Assembly: GCA_964540025.1 (NCBI GenBank)
Contig: CAZIKQ010000002.1
Span: 1 to 64,000 of the forward strand
Direction of reading: 5' to 3'
Length of the DNA: 64,000 nt
From: RGIG250 sp964540025
Lineage (GTDB): Bacteria > Bacillota > Negativicutes > Selenomonadales > Selenomonadaceae
Below, piece after piece: positions 24,332 to 33,443 of the stretch. The translations under genes and the position numbers were made by a program. Position 1 is the first letter of the stretch, and each line of letters opens with the position of its first letter. The notes beneath the pieces were generated by a model. The model was not told where the DNA came from, did not search any database, and saw nothing but the letters and a program-made list of their open reading frames with translations.

Positions 24332-25296
24332 TGAAGCCGCGTCTCATAGTCATACTTGGTCCTACGGCAGTCGGTAAGACCGGGGCAGCTATAGCGTTAG
24401 CCAGAGAGCTTAATACTGAGATAATATCAGGGGATTCTCAGCTGGTATATCGCGGTTTTGACATTGGAGCGGCAAAACCAACAGAACAGGAGCTGGCGAC
24501 TGTTCCGCATCACCTCATAAATATACTTGACGGAGATGTAGGATATAATGTTACGGACTTCTGCGCCGAAGCAAAGGAGAAAATAGCGGCAATCAATTCT
24601 CAGGGGAGGATACCAGTCCTTTGTGGAGGTACTGGATTATATGTAAAAGCCCTCCTTGAGGGGTACAAGTTTAACGAAACTACCGGCAACGATGAGTTGC
24701 GCCGCCAGCTGGAGCTGGAGGCCCGGGAAGTCTCACCAGATGATCCCCGGGGTTATTTACTCCGAAAGCTGAAAGGTCTTGACCCGGTGGCGGGAGAAGA
24801 ACTGGCAAACCGGGATGTGCGCCGGATTGTTCGGGCTATAGAGGTTGCGCTGGCGGGAGAAAGTATCTCCCGTCAGCGAACCAGTAAGGCCGAGAGTACG
24901 GCGGAGATGAGTGATCTTGTCTATGATGCCTGCGTCATTGGGCTGATGAGGGAACGGTCACTGTTGTACGAGAGAATAAACCGGCGAGTAGACAATATGC
25001 TGCACGAGGGGCTGATTGAAGAGGTTAAAGGTCTTATTGCAGCAGGGACAGACCGTTTTTGCCAGCCCATGCGGGCAATCGGTTATCGAGAGACGGCCGC
25101 CTATTTAGCCGGGGAAATATCTTATGAAAAAATGGTAGAGGACATAAAGAAGAATACCCGGCATTTTGCCAAAAGACAGCTTACCTGGTACCGTCGTATG
25201 CCCTATGTAAAATGGGCGGATCCAACCGGCTGCCCAGAGGAATTCCTGAATGAAAAGCTGCTGGAAATCGTCAGAGCAGTTTGGGGCGACATTTGA
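24331..25296 (+). CDS. miaA: tRNA dimethylallyltransferase
   Basis: Adds a dimethylallyl group to A37 of UNN-reading tRNAs. The 321-aa protein has the P-loop [14 protein letters not shown] at residues 7-20, [18 protein letters not shown], the catalytic GGTGLYV near residue 98 and RAIGYRET near residue 248. ATG overlaps the stop of the upstream gene. hfq follows about 145 bp later, the miaA-hfq order found in many bacteria. Confidence 0.96.
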   Translation: MKPRLIVILGPTAVGKTGAAIALARELNTEIISGDSQLVYRGFDIGAAKPTEQELATVPHHLINILDGDVGYNVTDFCAEAKEKIAAINSQGRIPVLCGGTGLYVKALLEGYKFNETTGNDELRRQLELEAREVSPDDPRGYLLRKLKGLDPVAGEELANRDVRRIVRAIEVALAGESISRQRTSKAESTAEMSDLVYDACVIGLMRERSLLYERINRRVDNMLHEGLIEEVKGLIAAGTDRFCQPMRAIGYRETAAYLAGEISYEKMVEDIKKNTRHFAKRQLTWYRRMPYVKWADPTGCPEEFLNEKLLEIVRAVWGDI

Positions 25297-25441
25297 CAGG
25301 GCGCGAAGCTTTTGTGCAATATTTGCAGATTTAATTAAAAAGTGCGATAACAGACTAATAAAATATTTATTATTTTCAACGAGTATCTTTGTTTGTCTTG
25401 TTTATTTTTGTCAAAATTTTTACTTGACTGGAGGCACTATC

Positions 25442-25702
25442 ATGAATCAAAAACCGGCCGGCAAGGTTCTGAATTTGCAGGATATGTTTCTTAATCAGGT
25501 TCGGAAGGAAAATATTGCGGTTACTATTTACCTGGTAAATGGGTTCCAAATCAAGGGGAATGTCAGGGGCTTTGACAGCTTCACCGTTATTCTGGACTCT
25601 CTTGGTAAACAGCAGATGGTATACAAGCACGCCATTTCTACCATCAGCCCTATGAGGCCATTGGCTCATGGATTGGATTTTGCGAAGCCGGAAGAAAAAT
25701 GA
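25442..25702 (+). CDS. hfq: RNA chaperone Hfq
   Basis: A hexameric Sm-like protein that pairs sRNAs with mRNAs. The 86-aa frame begins at 25442 after ACTGGAGG, with the Sm1 motif [12 protein letters not shown] and the Sm2 motif [10 protein letters not shown] near residue 60. The longer frame starting at 25250 overlaps miaA and has no ribosome-binding site. The short acidic C-terminus (DFAKPEEK) is like Bacillota Hfq. It is followed by its own terminator. Confidence 0.95.
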   Translation: MNQKPAGKVLNLQDMFLNQVRKENIAVTIYLVNGFQIKGNVRGFDSFTVILDSLGKQQMVYKHAISTISPMRPLAHGLDFAKPEEK

Positions 25703-25709
25703 ATATTAT

Positions 25710-25745
25710 AAAGGCCCTGCATCGCTGGATGATCGCGGGGTCTTT
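25710..25745 (+). terminator. hfq terminator
   Basis: AAAGGCCCTGC pairs imperfectly with GCGGGGTCTTT, then a T-run. It is 7 bp after the hfq stop. Confidence 0.7.
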
Positions 25746-25835
25746 TACTTATCTGAACCGGATTTGACCAGTTTTTCTCTTTTAGTTGGTAGAACATCTG
25801 TGATAAAATAGAAGAAAAGTTTAGGGAGAAGCAAA

Positions 25836-26282
25836 ATGAGGAACAGAGGCTTTGAGGTCATTTCATCATTCAGAGACAAAAATATAAATTTACCTGTACG
25901 CAAAACAGCGCACAGCGCCGGTTATGACATAGAGGCGGCGGAAGGCGTGTCCGTAGAGCCGGGGGCGCTTGCGTTGGTTGCTACAGGATTAAAGGCATAT
26001 ATGCAGGCTGACGAGTATCTGGGTATTCATATACGGTCTTCCCTGGGCATAAAGCGACAGCTTTTGCTGGCTAATAGCCAGGGGGTAATTGATTCCGATT
26101 ACTATAACAACAGCGATAACGAAGGCCATATTATCATTGCCCTGCGGAATATGGGGGACAAAACGGTAACTATCAATAAGGGAGATCGAATTGCTCAGGG
26201 AATATTTTATCGGTATCTTACCGCTGATGAGGATTTTGCCGCAGGTACCAGAAGCGGCGGCTTTGGTTCTACAGGAAGATAA
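25836..26282 (+). CDS. dut: dUTP diphosphatase
   Basis: Cleaves dUTP to dUMP and PPi. All five trimeric dUTPase motifs are present in the 148-aa protein: SAGYDIEA (27), RSSLGIKRQL (70), GVIDSDYYNN (85), RIAQGIF (118) and RSGGFGSTGR at the C-terminus. A GGGAGAAGC ribosome-binding site supports ATG 25836. rarA follows after 2 bp, so the two are co-transcribed. Confidence 0.95.
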   Translation: MRNRGFEVISSFRDKNINLPVRKTAHSAGYDIEAAEGVSVEPGALALVATGLKAYMQADEYLGIHIRSSLGIKRQLLLANSQGVIDSDYYNNSDNEGHIIIALRNMGDKTVTINKGDRIAQGIFYRYLTADEDFAAGTRSGGFGSTGR

Positions 26283-26284
26283 CA

Positions 26285-27622
26285 ATGGAAAATTTTGATC
26301 TTTTTTCGGCAGCTGAGGAAGACAGGGCTGCATTTGAGCCACTGGCAGAGCGGATGAGACCCCGGAATGCCGATGAATTTGTCGGGCAGGAGGATGTGCT
26401 GGGTCCGGGAACATACCTTCGCAGGATGATTGAGGCCGACAAGATCCCTTCCATGATTCTCTTTGGTCCGCCGGGGACGGGAAAGACGACTCTTGCCAGG
26501 ATGATCGCAGGTACGACCGAAAGTGAATTCAAACGAATAAATGCCGTGTCATCCGGAATAGCGGATATTCGCCGGATTGTGGAGGAAGCGAAGGACGCAC
26601 GCCGTTTATATCATCGCCGAACGATAATATTTATAGATGAGATTCATCGGTTCAACAAAAGCCAGCAGGATATCCTGCTTCCCTATGTCGAGGATGGCCG
26701 TTTAATTCTTATTGGCGCCACTACGGAGAACCCTTTTTTTGAGGTAAACCATGCTCTGCTCTCCCGGGTGAGGATAGTGAAACTCTCGCCACTGGATGAT
26801 AATGCAATAGCGATGATTCTCCGTCATGCTCTGTCGGATAAAGAACGGGGACTCGGAGATAAAAATCTCGTAATGAAGGATGAAACGGCTTTAGCCATTG
26901 CGGGACTTTCCGGTGGCGATGCCCGCATTGCTCTGAACCTCTTGGAGGAAGCAGCCGAACAGGTGATGATTGGTGATGGCGGCCAGGGTACGAGAGAAAT
27001 AAACCTGGCAGCTTTGAAGGCGATTGTTGGAGAGAGAGTTCAGAAATATGATAAGAAAGGCGATAATCATTACGATATAGTTTCGGCTTTTATAAAAAGT
27101 ATGCGGGGCAGCGATCCGGATGCGGCTATTCATTATCTGGCCAGAATGATCGCCGGGGGCGAAGATTTGGAATTTATCGCCCGCCGGGTGGCCATCTGCG
27201 CGGCAGAAGATGTGGGAAATGCCGACCCCATGGCGCTGGTTTTGGCCATGGCGGCGGTGGATGCCGTGCGTTTCGTGGGTTGGCCGGAAGCCAGAATACC
27301 TTTGGCTCAGGCTGTGACTTATATCGCCTCAGCCCCGAAGAGCAATGCGGCATATATGTCTATTGACAGGGCATTGTCGGAGGTGAGAGGAAAAGCAACA
27401 GGCCCAGTGCCAATGCATCTCCGGGACGCCCATTATAAGGGGGCAGCCAAGCTGGGCCATGGTATAGAGTACGTATACCCCCATGATTATCCCAGTCACT
27501 TTACCCCGCAGCAGTACCTTCCGGAAATTTCTAAAAATTCTCGTTATTATGAGCCTTCAGAAAATGGTCGTGAGAAGTATATCCGGGACTATCTGCATCG
27601 CTGCTGGCCAAAGCGCTGGTGA
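26285..27622 (+). CDS. rarA: Replication-associated recombination protein A
   Basis: A clamp-loader-like AAA+ ATPase (MgsA/RarA) acting at stalled forks. The 445-aa protein has Walker [18 protein letters not shown] near residue 58, Walker [17 protein letters not shown] near residue 115, sensor 1 GATTENP, and the C-terminal tetramerisation domain ending in the [13 protein letters not shown] region. It follows dut directly. A promoter and CIRCE for htpG lie between this gene and htpG. Confidence 0.95.
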   Translation: MENFDLFSAAEEDRAAFEPLAERMRPRNADEFVGQEDVLGPGTYLRRMIEADKIPSMILFGPPGTGKTTLARMIAGTTESEFKRINAVSSGIADIRRIVEEAKDARRLYHRRTIIFIDEIHRFNKSQQDILLPYVEDGRLILIGATTENPFFEVNHALLSRVRIVKLSPLDDNAIAMILRHALSDKERGLGDKNLVMKDETALAIAGLSGGDARIALNLLEEAAEQVMIGDGGQGTREINLAALKAIVGERVQKYDKKGDNHYDIVSAFIKSMRGSDPDAAIHYLARMIAGGEDLEFIARRVAICAAEDVGNADPMALVLAMAAVDAVRFVGWPEARIPLAQAVTYIASAPKSNAAYMSIDRALSEVRGKATGPVPMHLRDAHYKGAAKLGHGIEYVYPHDYPSHFTPQQYLPEISKNSRYYEPSENGREKYIRDYLHRCWPKRW

Positions 27623-27653
27623 TGATTGTTTTATCGGAAGGCTTGAAAAAAAC

Positions 27654-27682
27654 TTGCAAACTTTGACTTTTTGATGTATTAT
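27654..27682 (+). promoter_or_regulatory. htpG promoter
   Basis: TTGCAA (27654-27659), a 17-bp spacer and TATTAT (27677-27682). The CIRCE operator begins immediately after the -10 box, as in groESL and dnaK operons of Bacillota. Confidence 0.7.
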
Positions 27683-27683
27683 T

Positions 27684-27728
27684 ATCCCATGGTTGGCACT
27701 CGCTGTATCTGAGTGCCAACCATGGGAT
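27684..27728. promoter_or_regulatory. CIRCE operator (HrcA binding site), extended palindrome
   Basis: TTGGCACTC-N9-GAGTGCCAA matches the CIRCE consensus TTAGCACTC-N9-GAGTGCTAA with one symmetric, compensating change per arm. The symmetry extends outward so that the full arms ATCCCATGGTTGGCACTC and its complement are 18 bp each, with no mismatch, around a 9-bp spacer. It occupies the presumed transcription start of htpG. Confidence 0.9.
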
Positions 27729-27773
27729 TTTGTCTGATTATTTTTTATTACATATGTAAAGGAAGTTAGAAAA

Positions 27774-29759
27774 ATGTCAAAAGAAATGTATGAATTTCAG
27801 GCGGAAACAAAAAAACTACTTGATCTAATGGTTCACTCTATTTACACCAATCATGAAATTTTTCTCAGGGAGCTTATTTCCAACGCTTCCGATGCCATTG
27901 ACAAGGTGCGTTTTGAAGGGCTGACTGATCACAATCTTTTAGCTGATGGCGAGGATTATGAAATCTATCTTCTGCCGGATGCAGAGTCAAAGACCCTTAC
28001 CATTTCCGATAACGGTATTGGCATGACCCGTGAGGAGGTCATGGAAAACCTCGGTACGATTGCCAAATCCGGGACTAAGGCTTTCCTGGAAAAAATGAAG
28101 GAAAAGGCTGGGGAAAAGGAAGCGGCGGAAGGCGAAAAGAAGGAGGAGAACGAGACTACTGATAAGGATTTGATTGGTCAGTTCGGCGTCGGTTTCTATT
28201 CTGCCTTTATGGTTGCTGATAAGGTTACCGTAATTACAAAAAAGGCTGGCACCACGGAGGCGACCCGCTGGGAATCCGATGGTCTGGGTACTTACTCAGT
28301 TGAGGCAGCGGAGAAGGATACCCGTGGGACAACAATTGTATTGCACCTTTCCGATGAGTTTACCGGTAAGGAAGCAGAGGAGAACTTCATTGAACGCTAT
28401 AAGCTCCAGGATCTCGTAAAGAAATACAGTGATTATGTCCGCTATCCCATAAAGATGGATTTTGAGATTGAAGAAACTCCGAAGGACGCTGATGGTAAAC
28501 CTATTGAAGGAGCGGAGAAAATCAAGCGTACTGAGGTACGTACTCTTAATTCCATGAAGCCGCTCTGGACCCGCAATAAAAATGAGATCACTCAGGAAGA
28601 ATACAATGACTTCTACAAGGCACAGTTCTCCGATTGGGAGGATCCCATGGAGATATTCCATGTTACCCTGGAAGGCACTACGGAATATACAGCCCTGATG
28701 TACATACCGTCAAAGGCGCCGTTTAACCTCTACCACACCGACTTTGAGCCGGGGCTCCAGTTGTTCTCCCGCCACGTATTTATCATGGATAAATGCAAGG
28801 ATCTGCTCCCTGATTATTTGAGATTCATCAAGGGCTTAGTTGATTCTCCGGATTTATCACTAAATATTTCCCGTGAATTGCTTCAGCAGAGCCGTGAATT
28901 AAAGACTATTGGAAAGTCCCTGGAAAAAACCATCCTGAAAACTCTTTCAAAAATGATGAAGAACGAGCGGGAACGCTATGAAAAATTCTGGGTGGCCTTT
29001 GGTAAATCGCTGAAAATTGGCGTATATGACAGCATATTTACTAATCCGGACGCTCAGGAGAAATTGAAAGACCTCCTGCTCTTTGAAAGCTCAAAGGAGA
29101 ATAAGCTCGCCAGCTTAAAGGAATACATTGGGCGGATGCCGGAAAGTCAGAAGGAAATATACTACGCCAGCGGCAAGGACCAGGCCCTCATTGAAAAGCT
29201 GCCTCAAATGGAACAGCTGAAGGCCAGAGGCTTTGAGGTATTTTACCTCACTGATCCGGTGGATGAATTCTGCGTTGATACTCTCCGGGAGTATGAGGGC
29301 AAAAAGTTCCGCTCCATAAGCCGGGGCGATCTTGACCTTGATGATGCCGAGGCCGAGGAGGTCAAGAAAGAGACGGAAGATATCGCCAAGAAGAACGACG
29401 CCCTGATGAAGGACATAAAGAAAGCCCTCGGCGATAAGGTAAGCGACGTTAAGATCTCGAAACGGTTAAAGACCAGCGCTGTCTGCCTGGTAGCCGATGA
29501 AAACGGACCATCAATATCCATGGAAAAAACTTTTGCGGCAATGGATAATCCAATGTTTAAGGCAAAGCGCATCCTGGAAATCAATCCTCATCACCCGCTC
29601 TTTGAGAAACTGGCGAACATTCATACTGCCGGGGCAGAGGGGCAAGAATTTAAGGATTACTGCGGTCTGCTTTACACTCAGGCATTGCTCATTGAAGGAA
29701 TACTGCCGGATGACCCGATTGGTTTTGCCAATAAGCTGGCGGAATTGATGGCAAAATAA
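27774..29759 (+). CDS. htpG: Molecular chaperone HtpG (Hsp90)
   Basis: A 661-aa ATP-dependent chaperone. The GHKL ATPase domain shows ELISNASDAIDKVRFE near residue 35, DNGIGMTREEV near residue 83 and the GQFGVGFYSAFMVADK lid region near residue 143. The middle and C-terminal dimerisation domains complete the family length. The protein is about 37 residues longer than E. coli HtpG, including a charged Glu/Lys-rich insert near residues 115-135. A CIRCE in the promoter implies HrcA control; in B. subtilis htpG is not CIRCE-controlled, so the wiring differs here. Confidence 0.96.
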   Translation: MSKEMYEFQAETKKLLDLMVHSIYTNHEIFLRELISNASDAIDKVRFEGLTDHNLLADGEDYEIYLLPDAESKTLTISDNGIGMTREEVMENLGTIAKSGTKAFLEKMKEKAGEKEAAEGEKKEENETTDKDLIGQFGVGFYSAFMVADKVTVITKKAGTTEATRWESDGLGTYSVEAAEKDTRGTTIVLHLSDEFTGKEAEENFIERYKLQDLVKKYSDYVRYPIKMDFEIEETPKDADGKPIEGAEKIKRTEVRTLNSMKPLWTRNKNEITQEEYNDFYKAQFSDWEDPMEIFHVTLEGTTEYTALMYIPSKAPFNLYHTDFEPGLQLFSRHVFIMDKCKDLLPDYLRFIKGLVDSPDLSLNISRELLQQSRELKTIGKSLEKTILKTLSKMMKNERERYEKFWVAFGKSLKIGVYDSIFTNPDAQEKLKDLLLFESSKENKLASLKEYIGRMPESQKEIYYASGKDQALIEKLPQMEQLKARGFEVFYLTDPVDEFCVDTLREYEGKKFRSISRGDLDLDDAEAEEVKKETEDIAKKNDALMKDIKKALGDKVSDVKISKRLKTSAVCLVADENGPSISMEKTFAAMDNPMFKAKRILEINPHHPLFEKLANIHTAGAEGQEFKDYCGLLYTQALLIEGILPDDPIGFANKLAELMAK

Positions 29760-29849
29760 TAAAATATAACGACTAAGAGACGTTCTCCACTTCAATTAGG
29801 CATTAGCATGGTTGGGATGACATTTCTGCCGTCGTTGAGTGTAAAGAGA

Positions 29850-29880
29850 AAGGAAAATGCCTGTGGCATTTTCCTGAACA
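29850..29880 (-). repeat. Dispersed hairpin repeat (copy 2 of 2)
   Basis: AGGAAAATGCC-TGT-GGCATTTTCCT (29851-29875) is a perfect 11-bp stem with a 3-nt loop, and the reverse complement of this segment plus TGTTC matches 20381-20411. It sits after htpG. The surrounding 29760-30177 stretch holds only short ORFs that I do not support. Confidence 0.55.
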
Positions 29881-29901
29881 ATAGCATTATGATTATCAAA
29901 G

Positions 29902-29933
29902 AGACAGCTGGCGAATATTTTTGTCGGCTGTCT
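29902..29933 (+). terminator. Probable htpG terminator
   Basis: AGACAGC pairs with GGCTGTCTTTT across a 16-nt AT-rich loop, with a T-run. It is 142 bp beyond the htpG stop. Confidence 0.55.
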
Positions 29934-30067
29934 TTTATGTGTGTCAATTATTTTTGGACGGGAAAATATTTGACCAAATATCAGAGAAATTGCACAGGTT
30001 ATTTCATGGGATTTATGTTTTTCTGTATTCAAAGTACAAATTTTCTCGGACTTATAACCACTTATTC

Positions 30068-30096
30068 TTGATTATTGCGGTGAAAATTGGTAGAAT
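30068..30096 (+). promoter_or_regulatory. ispE promoter
   Basis: TTGATT (30068-30073) and TAGAAT (30091-30096) are separated by 17 bp, and the start codon is 82 bp downstream. Confidence 0.5.
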
Positions 30097-30177
30097 TCAC
30101 CTGATAATATCTATGTGAATAAGTATTTTTGTATTCAATGTGCAATAAATGAACGGCTAAAAGCACAGGGGAAAGTA

Positions 30178-31167
30178 ATGACGGTAACTGAATTAGCTCC
30201 GGCTAAAATCAATTTGACGCTTGATATCCTGGGTAAGCGCAGCGATGGTTTTCATCAGGTGGAAATGGTGATGCAGTCCGTGGGCGTTTACGATACTGTG
30301 AGGATATGGCGGTTGTCTCCCATAGAAGCCGATGAGCTTTGGGAGACTGCCGGGGAGAATTCCATCGTTTTTTCCAATGGAGCAGGGGGAAAAATACTGC
30401 TTCGTCTGACAATGGATATTGCAGATCTTCCCTGTGACAAAACAAATCTTGCCTGGCGGGCTGCCCAGCTTTTTTATGAGCATTATGGTAGCAGGCTGGA
30501 TAACGGTGGAGAGCAGTTCTTGGGAAGCTATGGCTGTCGCGCCATAGCCATAGATATAGTCAAGCGGATACCGATGGCAGCCGGTCTGGCCGGTGGCTCG
30601 GCCGATGCAGCAGGAGTCCTGCGAGGGCTGAGAAGGCTTCATGATGTTGATATTAAAACATCAGAGATGGCTGACATTGCCAGTGAATTAGGGTCGGATG
30701 TCCCATTTTGTGTTATTGGCGGGACAATGCTCGCTACTGGCAGAGGGGAAATTCTTGAAAGTTTGCCAACGATGCGCCCTTGTTATGTAGTTTTGGCAAA
30801 ACCGCCGGCAGATATTTCGACCCCTTGGGCATATCGCAGCTTTGACGAGTTTGCCGGAAAGACGCCGGATTTTTCACATCCTGATACAAAAGGGTTAATT
30901 GATTGCCTTGTCAAGGGTGGAAATTTGGAGGATATCCCCGGATTTCTGGTCAATGTTTTTGAAAATGTTACTATCCCTGCTTGTCCTCTTATAAAAAAAT
31001 ACAAGCAGTTAATGATGGAAAATGGAGCGTTGGCTGCTCTGATGTCCGGTAGCGGTCCTACCGTATTTGGCATTGTCGGTGACGAGGCATCGGCTGAGAG
31101 ACTGGCGATGGCTATGCAGGGAAAAACAGAAGGACAGATTGCCTTTGGGCCTGTATTGAGGACATAA
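30178..31167 (+). CDS. ispE: 4-diphosphocytidyl-2-C-methyl-D-erythritol kinase
   Basis: Fourth enzyme of the MEP isoprenoid pathway, a GHMP kinase. The N-terminal APAKINLTLDILGKRSDGFHQVEMV is diagnostic, with the ATP-binding IPMAAGLAGGSADAAGVLRG near residue 135 and the C-terminal SGSGPTVFG. ATG 30178 is preferred, because AGGGGAAAG precedes it and it leads directly into the family start; the frame extends to 30115 without a site. At 329 aa it is about 40 residues longer than typical IspE, with extra sequence before the GHMP motif (about residues 95-130). GntR and glmU follow, as often seen in Negativicutes and Clostridia. Confidence 0.93.
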   Translation: MTVTELAPAKINLTLDILGKRSDGFHQVEMVMQSVGVYDTVRIWRLSPIEADELWETAGENSIVFSNGAGGKILLRLTMDIADLPCDKTNLAWRAAQLFYEHYGSRLDNGGEQFLGSYGCRAIAIDIVKRIPMAAGLAGGSADAAGVLRGLRRLHDVDIKTSEMADIASELGSDVPFCVIGGTMLATGRGEILESLPTMRPCYVVLAKPPADISTPWAYRSFDEFAGKTPDFSHPDTKGLIDCLVKGGNLEDIPGFLVNVFENVTIPACPLIKKYKQLMMENGALAALMSGSGPTVFGIVGDEASAERLAMAMQGKTEGQIAFGPVLRT

Positions 31168-31234
31168 TGTAATATTTATCATTGTTTTAAGCTATTCGGT
31201 ATTGAATTATATTTTTGAGGAGAGGACAGTAGTT

Positions 31235-31936
31235 ATGGAAAAGAGACTCGCACCAATACGGCTGGACAGTTATCAGCCTCTGCGAGAGGTGGTCTGCGAG
31301 ACCTTGCGGGACGCTATCAAGAATGGAATCCTTAAGCCGGGTGAGCGCCTGATGGAGATCCAGGTAGCCGAGGAATTGGGAGTAAGCCGCACTCCGGTTC
31401 GCGAGGCAATCCGTAAACTGGAGCTGGAAGGATACGTTATCATGATGCCGCGCCGCGGCACCTATGTTGCAAACCTCTCCATTCGCGACGTCAATGAAGT
31501 TTTTGAGATTCGCACCATGTTGGAGTCTCTGGCTTGCGGTTTGGCGGCTGAGCGGATAACTGAGGAAGAGCTGGAAAGGCTACAGCGTTTATTAGTCGTC
31601 ATCAATGACTATTTTGAGCAAGGGCATATGGACAAGATCGTTGAAGCCGATATGGAGTTTCATGATATCCTGTACACAGCCAGCCGTAATACACGGCTGG
31701 TTGGGATAATAAATAACCTTCGGGAGCAGCTTACCAGATTCCGCTCTATGTCCATGGCCTATCCGGGTCGTATGGCCGCCACGCTCAATGAACACAAGTC
31801 GATTGTAGAGGCCATATCTCAGGGCGACGTTATGGAGGCCCAGCGGGCGGCGGCAAATCATATGGAGCAGGCTGAAAAGACTCTTTTAACTGCTATGGAT
31901 GCACGGTCGAAGAAAACCGTACCTGAGGGAAAATAA
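31235..31936 (+). CDS. GntR-family transcriptional regulator, FadR/FCD type
   Basis: A 233-aa regulator: an N-terminal winged helix (LREVVCETLRDAIKNG; PGERLMEIQVAEELGVSRTPVREAIRKLELEG) and an FCD ligand-binding domain after residue 80. The start at 31235 follows GAGGAGAGG; the frame upstream lacks a site. It lies between ispE and glmU, a conserved spot in this phylum, which suggests a shared transcript. The effector is not visible in the sequence. Confidence 0.9.
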   Translation: MEKRLAPIRLDSYQPLREVVCETLRDAIKNGILKPGERLMEIQVAEELGVSRTPVREAIRKLELEGYVIMMPRRGTYVANLSIRDVNEVFEIRTMLESLACGLAAERITEEELERLQRLLVVINDYFEQGHMDKIVEADMEFHDILYTASRNTRLVGIINNLREQLTRFRSMSMAYPGRMAATLNEHKSIVEAISQGDVMEAQRAAANHMEQAEKTLLTAMDARSKKTVPEGK

Positions 31937-31957
31937 GAATCGAATGGGAGACAATAA

Positions 31958-33328
31958 ATGGCTGAACTGATTACTGTTATTCTGGCGGCCGGAAAAGGTA
32001 CTCGCATGAAGTCCAAGCTGCCGAAAGTCCTGCACAAGGCGGGAGGGAAGCCCATGCTGCAGCATGTGATTGATGCCGCAAAGGGCGCAGGAGCGAAGAG
32101 GAGCATTGCAGTGGTGGGATTTCAGGCGGAAATGGTTCGAGCGGCTATTTCGGCTGATACGGAAATCGTTGTTCAGGCTGAACAGCTGGGAACTGGCCAT
32201 GCAGTACTTCAGACAGCCGAGGCTCTGAAGGATGAAACTGGTACCGTGATGGTGCTTTGCGGCGATACTCCGCTTCTTACAGCTGAAATGCTCAGGGCTT
32301 TCTATGAGGCACATTGCAAAAGTGGCGCAAAGGCAACCGTTCTTACGGCTGTTATGCCTGATTCCACCGGTTACGGCCGGGTTATCCGGTCAGCGGATGG
32401 TATGCTTCAAAAGATTGTAGAGCATAAGGATGCTACTGAGATGGAGCGGGAAATACGTGAAGTCAATTCCGGTATTTATTGTTTTGATAAAGAGTCTTTA
32501 TTCTCGGCTTTGGCAGAGGTCGAGTGCCACAATGCGCAGGGAGAATATTATCTCCCGGATGTGCTTGACATTCTTAGAAGTCGGGGAGAAAAGATTGCTG
32601 CCTATGCTGTTGACGATTATGAATCTACCTTGGGAGTAAATTCCCGGGTACAATTGGCTCAGGCGGAAAAGATTATCAGAGCCCGTAAGAACAATGAGCT
32701 TATGGAGCAGGGCGTAACATTGATGGATCCGGCGACTACCTACGTTGATGCAGAGGTTGTAGTAGGCAGTGATACGGTGATTTATCCTGGGACCTGGCTT
32801 GAAGGCAGGACTGTTATAGGCAGTGGCTGTGAGATTGGGCCAAATTGCCGCTTTACCGATGTTAAGGTTGGGGACAATGCGGTGGTTTCCTTTACTTATG
32901 CTCATGAGTGTGAGATGGAGGAAGGAGTTACAGTTGGTCCCTACGTCCATATTCGGCCCAATACCGTATTGAAGAAGGATGTGCATGTCGGCAATTTTGT
33001 AGAGGTAAAGAATTCCAATATCGGTGAAGGGACAAAGCTGCCCCATCTTTCGTACATTGGCGATTGCGATATGGGTTCCAAAGTCAACATGGGCTGCGGA
33101 ACGATTACCGTGAATTACGATGGCATGATGAAGCATCGCACGGTGGTGGGGGATAATGCCTTTATTGGCTGTAATACCAATCTCGTTGCTCCGGTTACGG
33201 TCGGGGAGGGGGCCTATGTAGGGGCAGGATCTACCATCACCAAGGAAGTGCCGGCCGGTTGGTTAGCTGTGGCGAGAGCCCACCAGAAAAACATCCGTGG
33301 CTGGGCTGGTAAAAGAAGTAATGGTTGA
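31958..33328 (+). CDS. glmU: Bifunctional UDP-GlcNAc pyrophosphorylase / GlcN-1-P acetyltransferase
   Basis: Makes UDP-N-acetylglucosamine for peptidoglycan (and LPS, if present). The 456-aa protein has the uridyltransferase motif LAAGKGTRMKSKLPKVLHKAGGKPM at the N-terminus and a left-handed beta-helix acetyltransferase domain from about residue 250 (repeats such as GSDTVIYPGT, GPYVHIRPNT). It begins 21 bp after the GntR gene; prs follows after a 115-bp gap with its own promoter. Confidence 0.97.
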   Translation: MAELITVILAAGKGTRMKSKLPKVLHKAGGKPMLQHVIDAAKGAGAKRSIAVVGFQAEMVRAAISADTEIVVQAEQLGTGHAVLQTAEALKDETGTVMVLCGDTPLLTAEMLRAFYEAHCKSGAKATVLTAVMPDSTGYGRVIRSADGMLQKIVEHKDATEMEREIREVNSGIYCFDKESLFSALAEVECHNAQGEYYLPDVLDILRSRGEKIAAYAVDDYESTLGVNSRVQLAQAEKIIRARKNNELMEQGVTLMDPATTYVDAEVVVGSDTVIYPGTWLEGRTVIGSGCEIGPNCRFTDVKVGDNAVVSFTYAHECEMEEGVTVGPYVHIRPNTVLKKDVHVGNFVEVKNSNIGEGTKLPHLSYIGDCDMGSKVNMGCGTITVNYDGMMKHRTVVGDNAFIGCNTNLVAPVTVGEGAYVGAGSTITKEVPAGWLAVARAHQKNIRGWAGKRSNG

Positions 33329-33395
33329 TATTCAAACTATATTTTCCAAGGCTGAATTTTCATTTCGGTTTCATGGTATTCATATAAATTAATCA

Positions 33396-33423
33396 TTGAT
33401 TGTCTGATTATTTGTGGTATTTT
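33396..33423 (+). promoter_or_regulatory. prs promoter
   Basis: TTGATT (33396-33401), 16-bp spacer, TATTTT (33418-33423). The start codon is 20 bp further. Confidence 0.45.
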
Positions 33424-33443
33424 CCAGGGGAGGATTTATCAAA

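Noticed and set aside
29760..30114. Several ORFs of 65-87 codons after htpG
   Set aside because: They overlap in different frames, have no ribosome-binding sites, and cover a terminator and a repeat hairpin.
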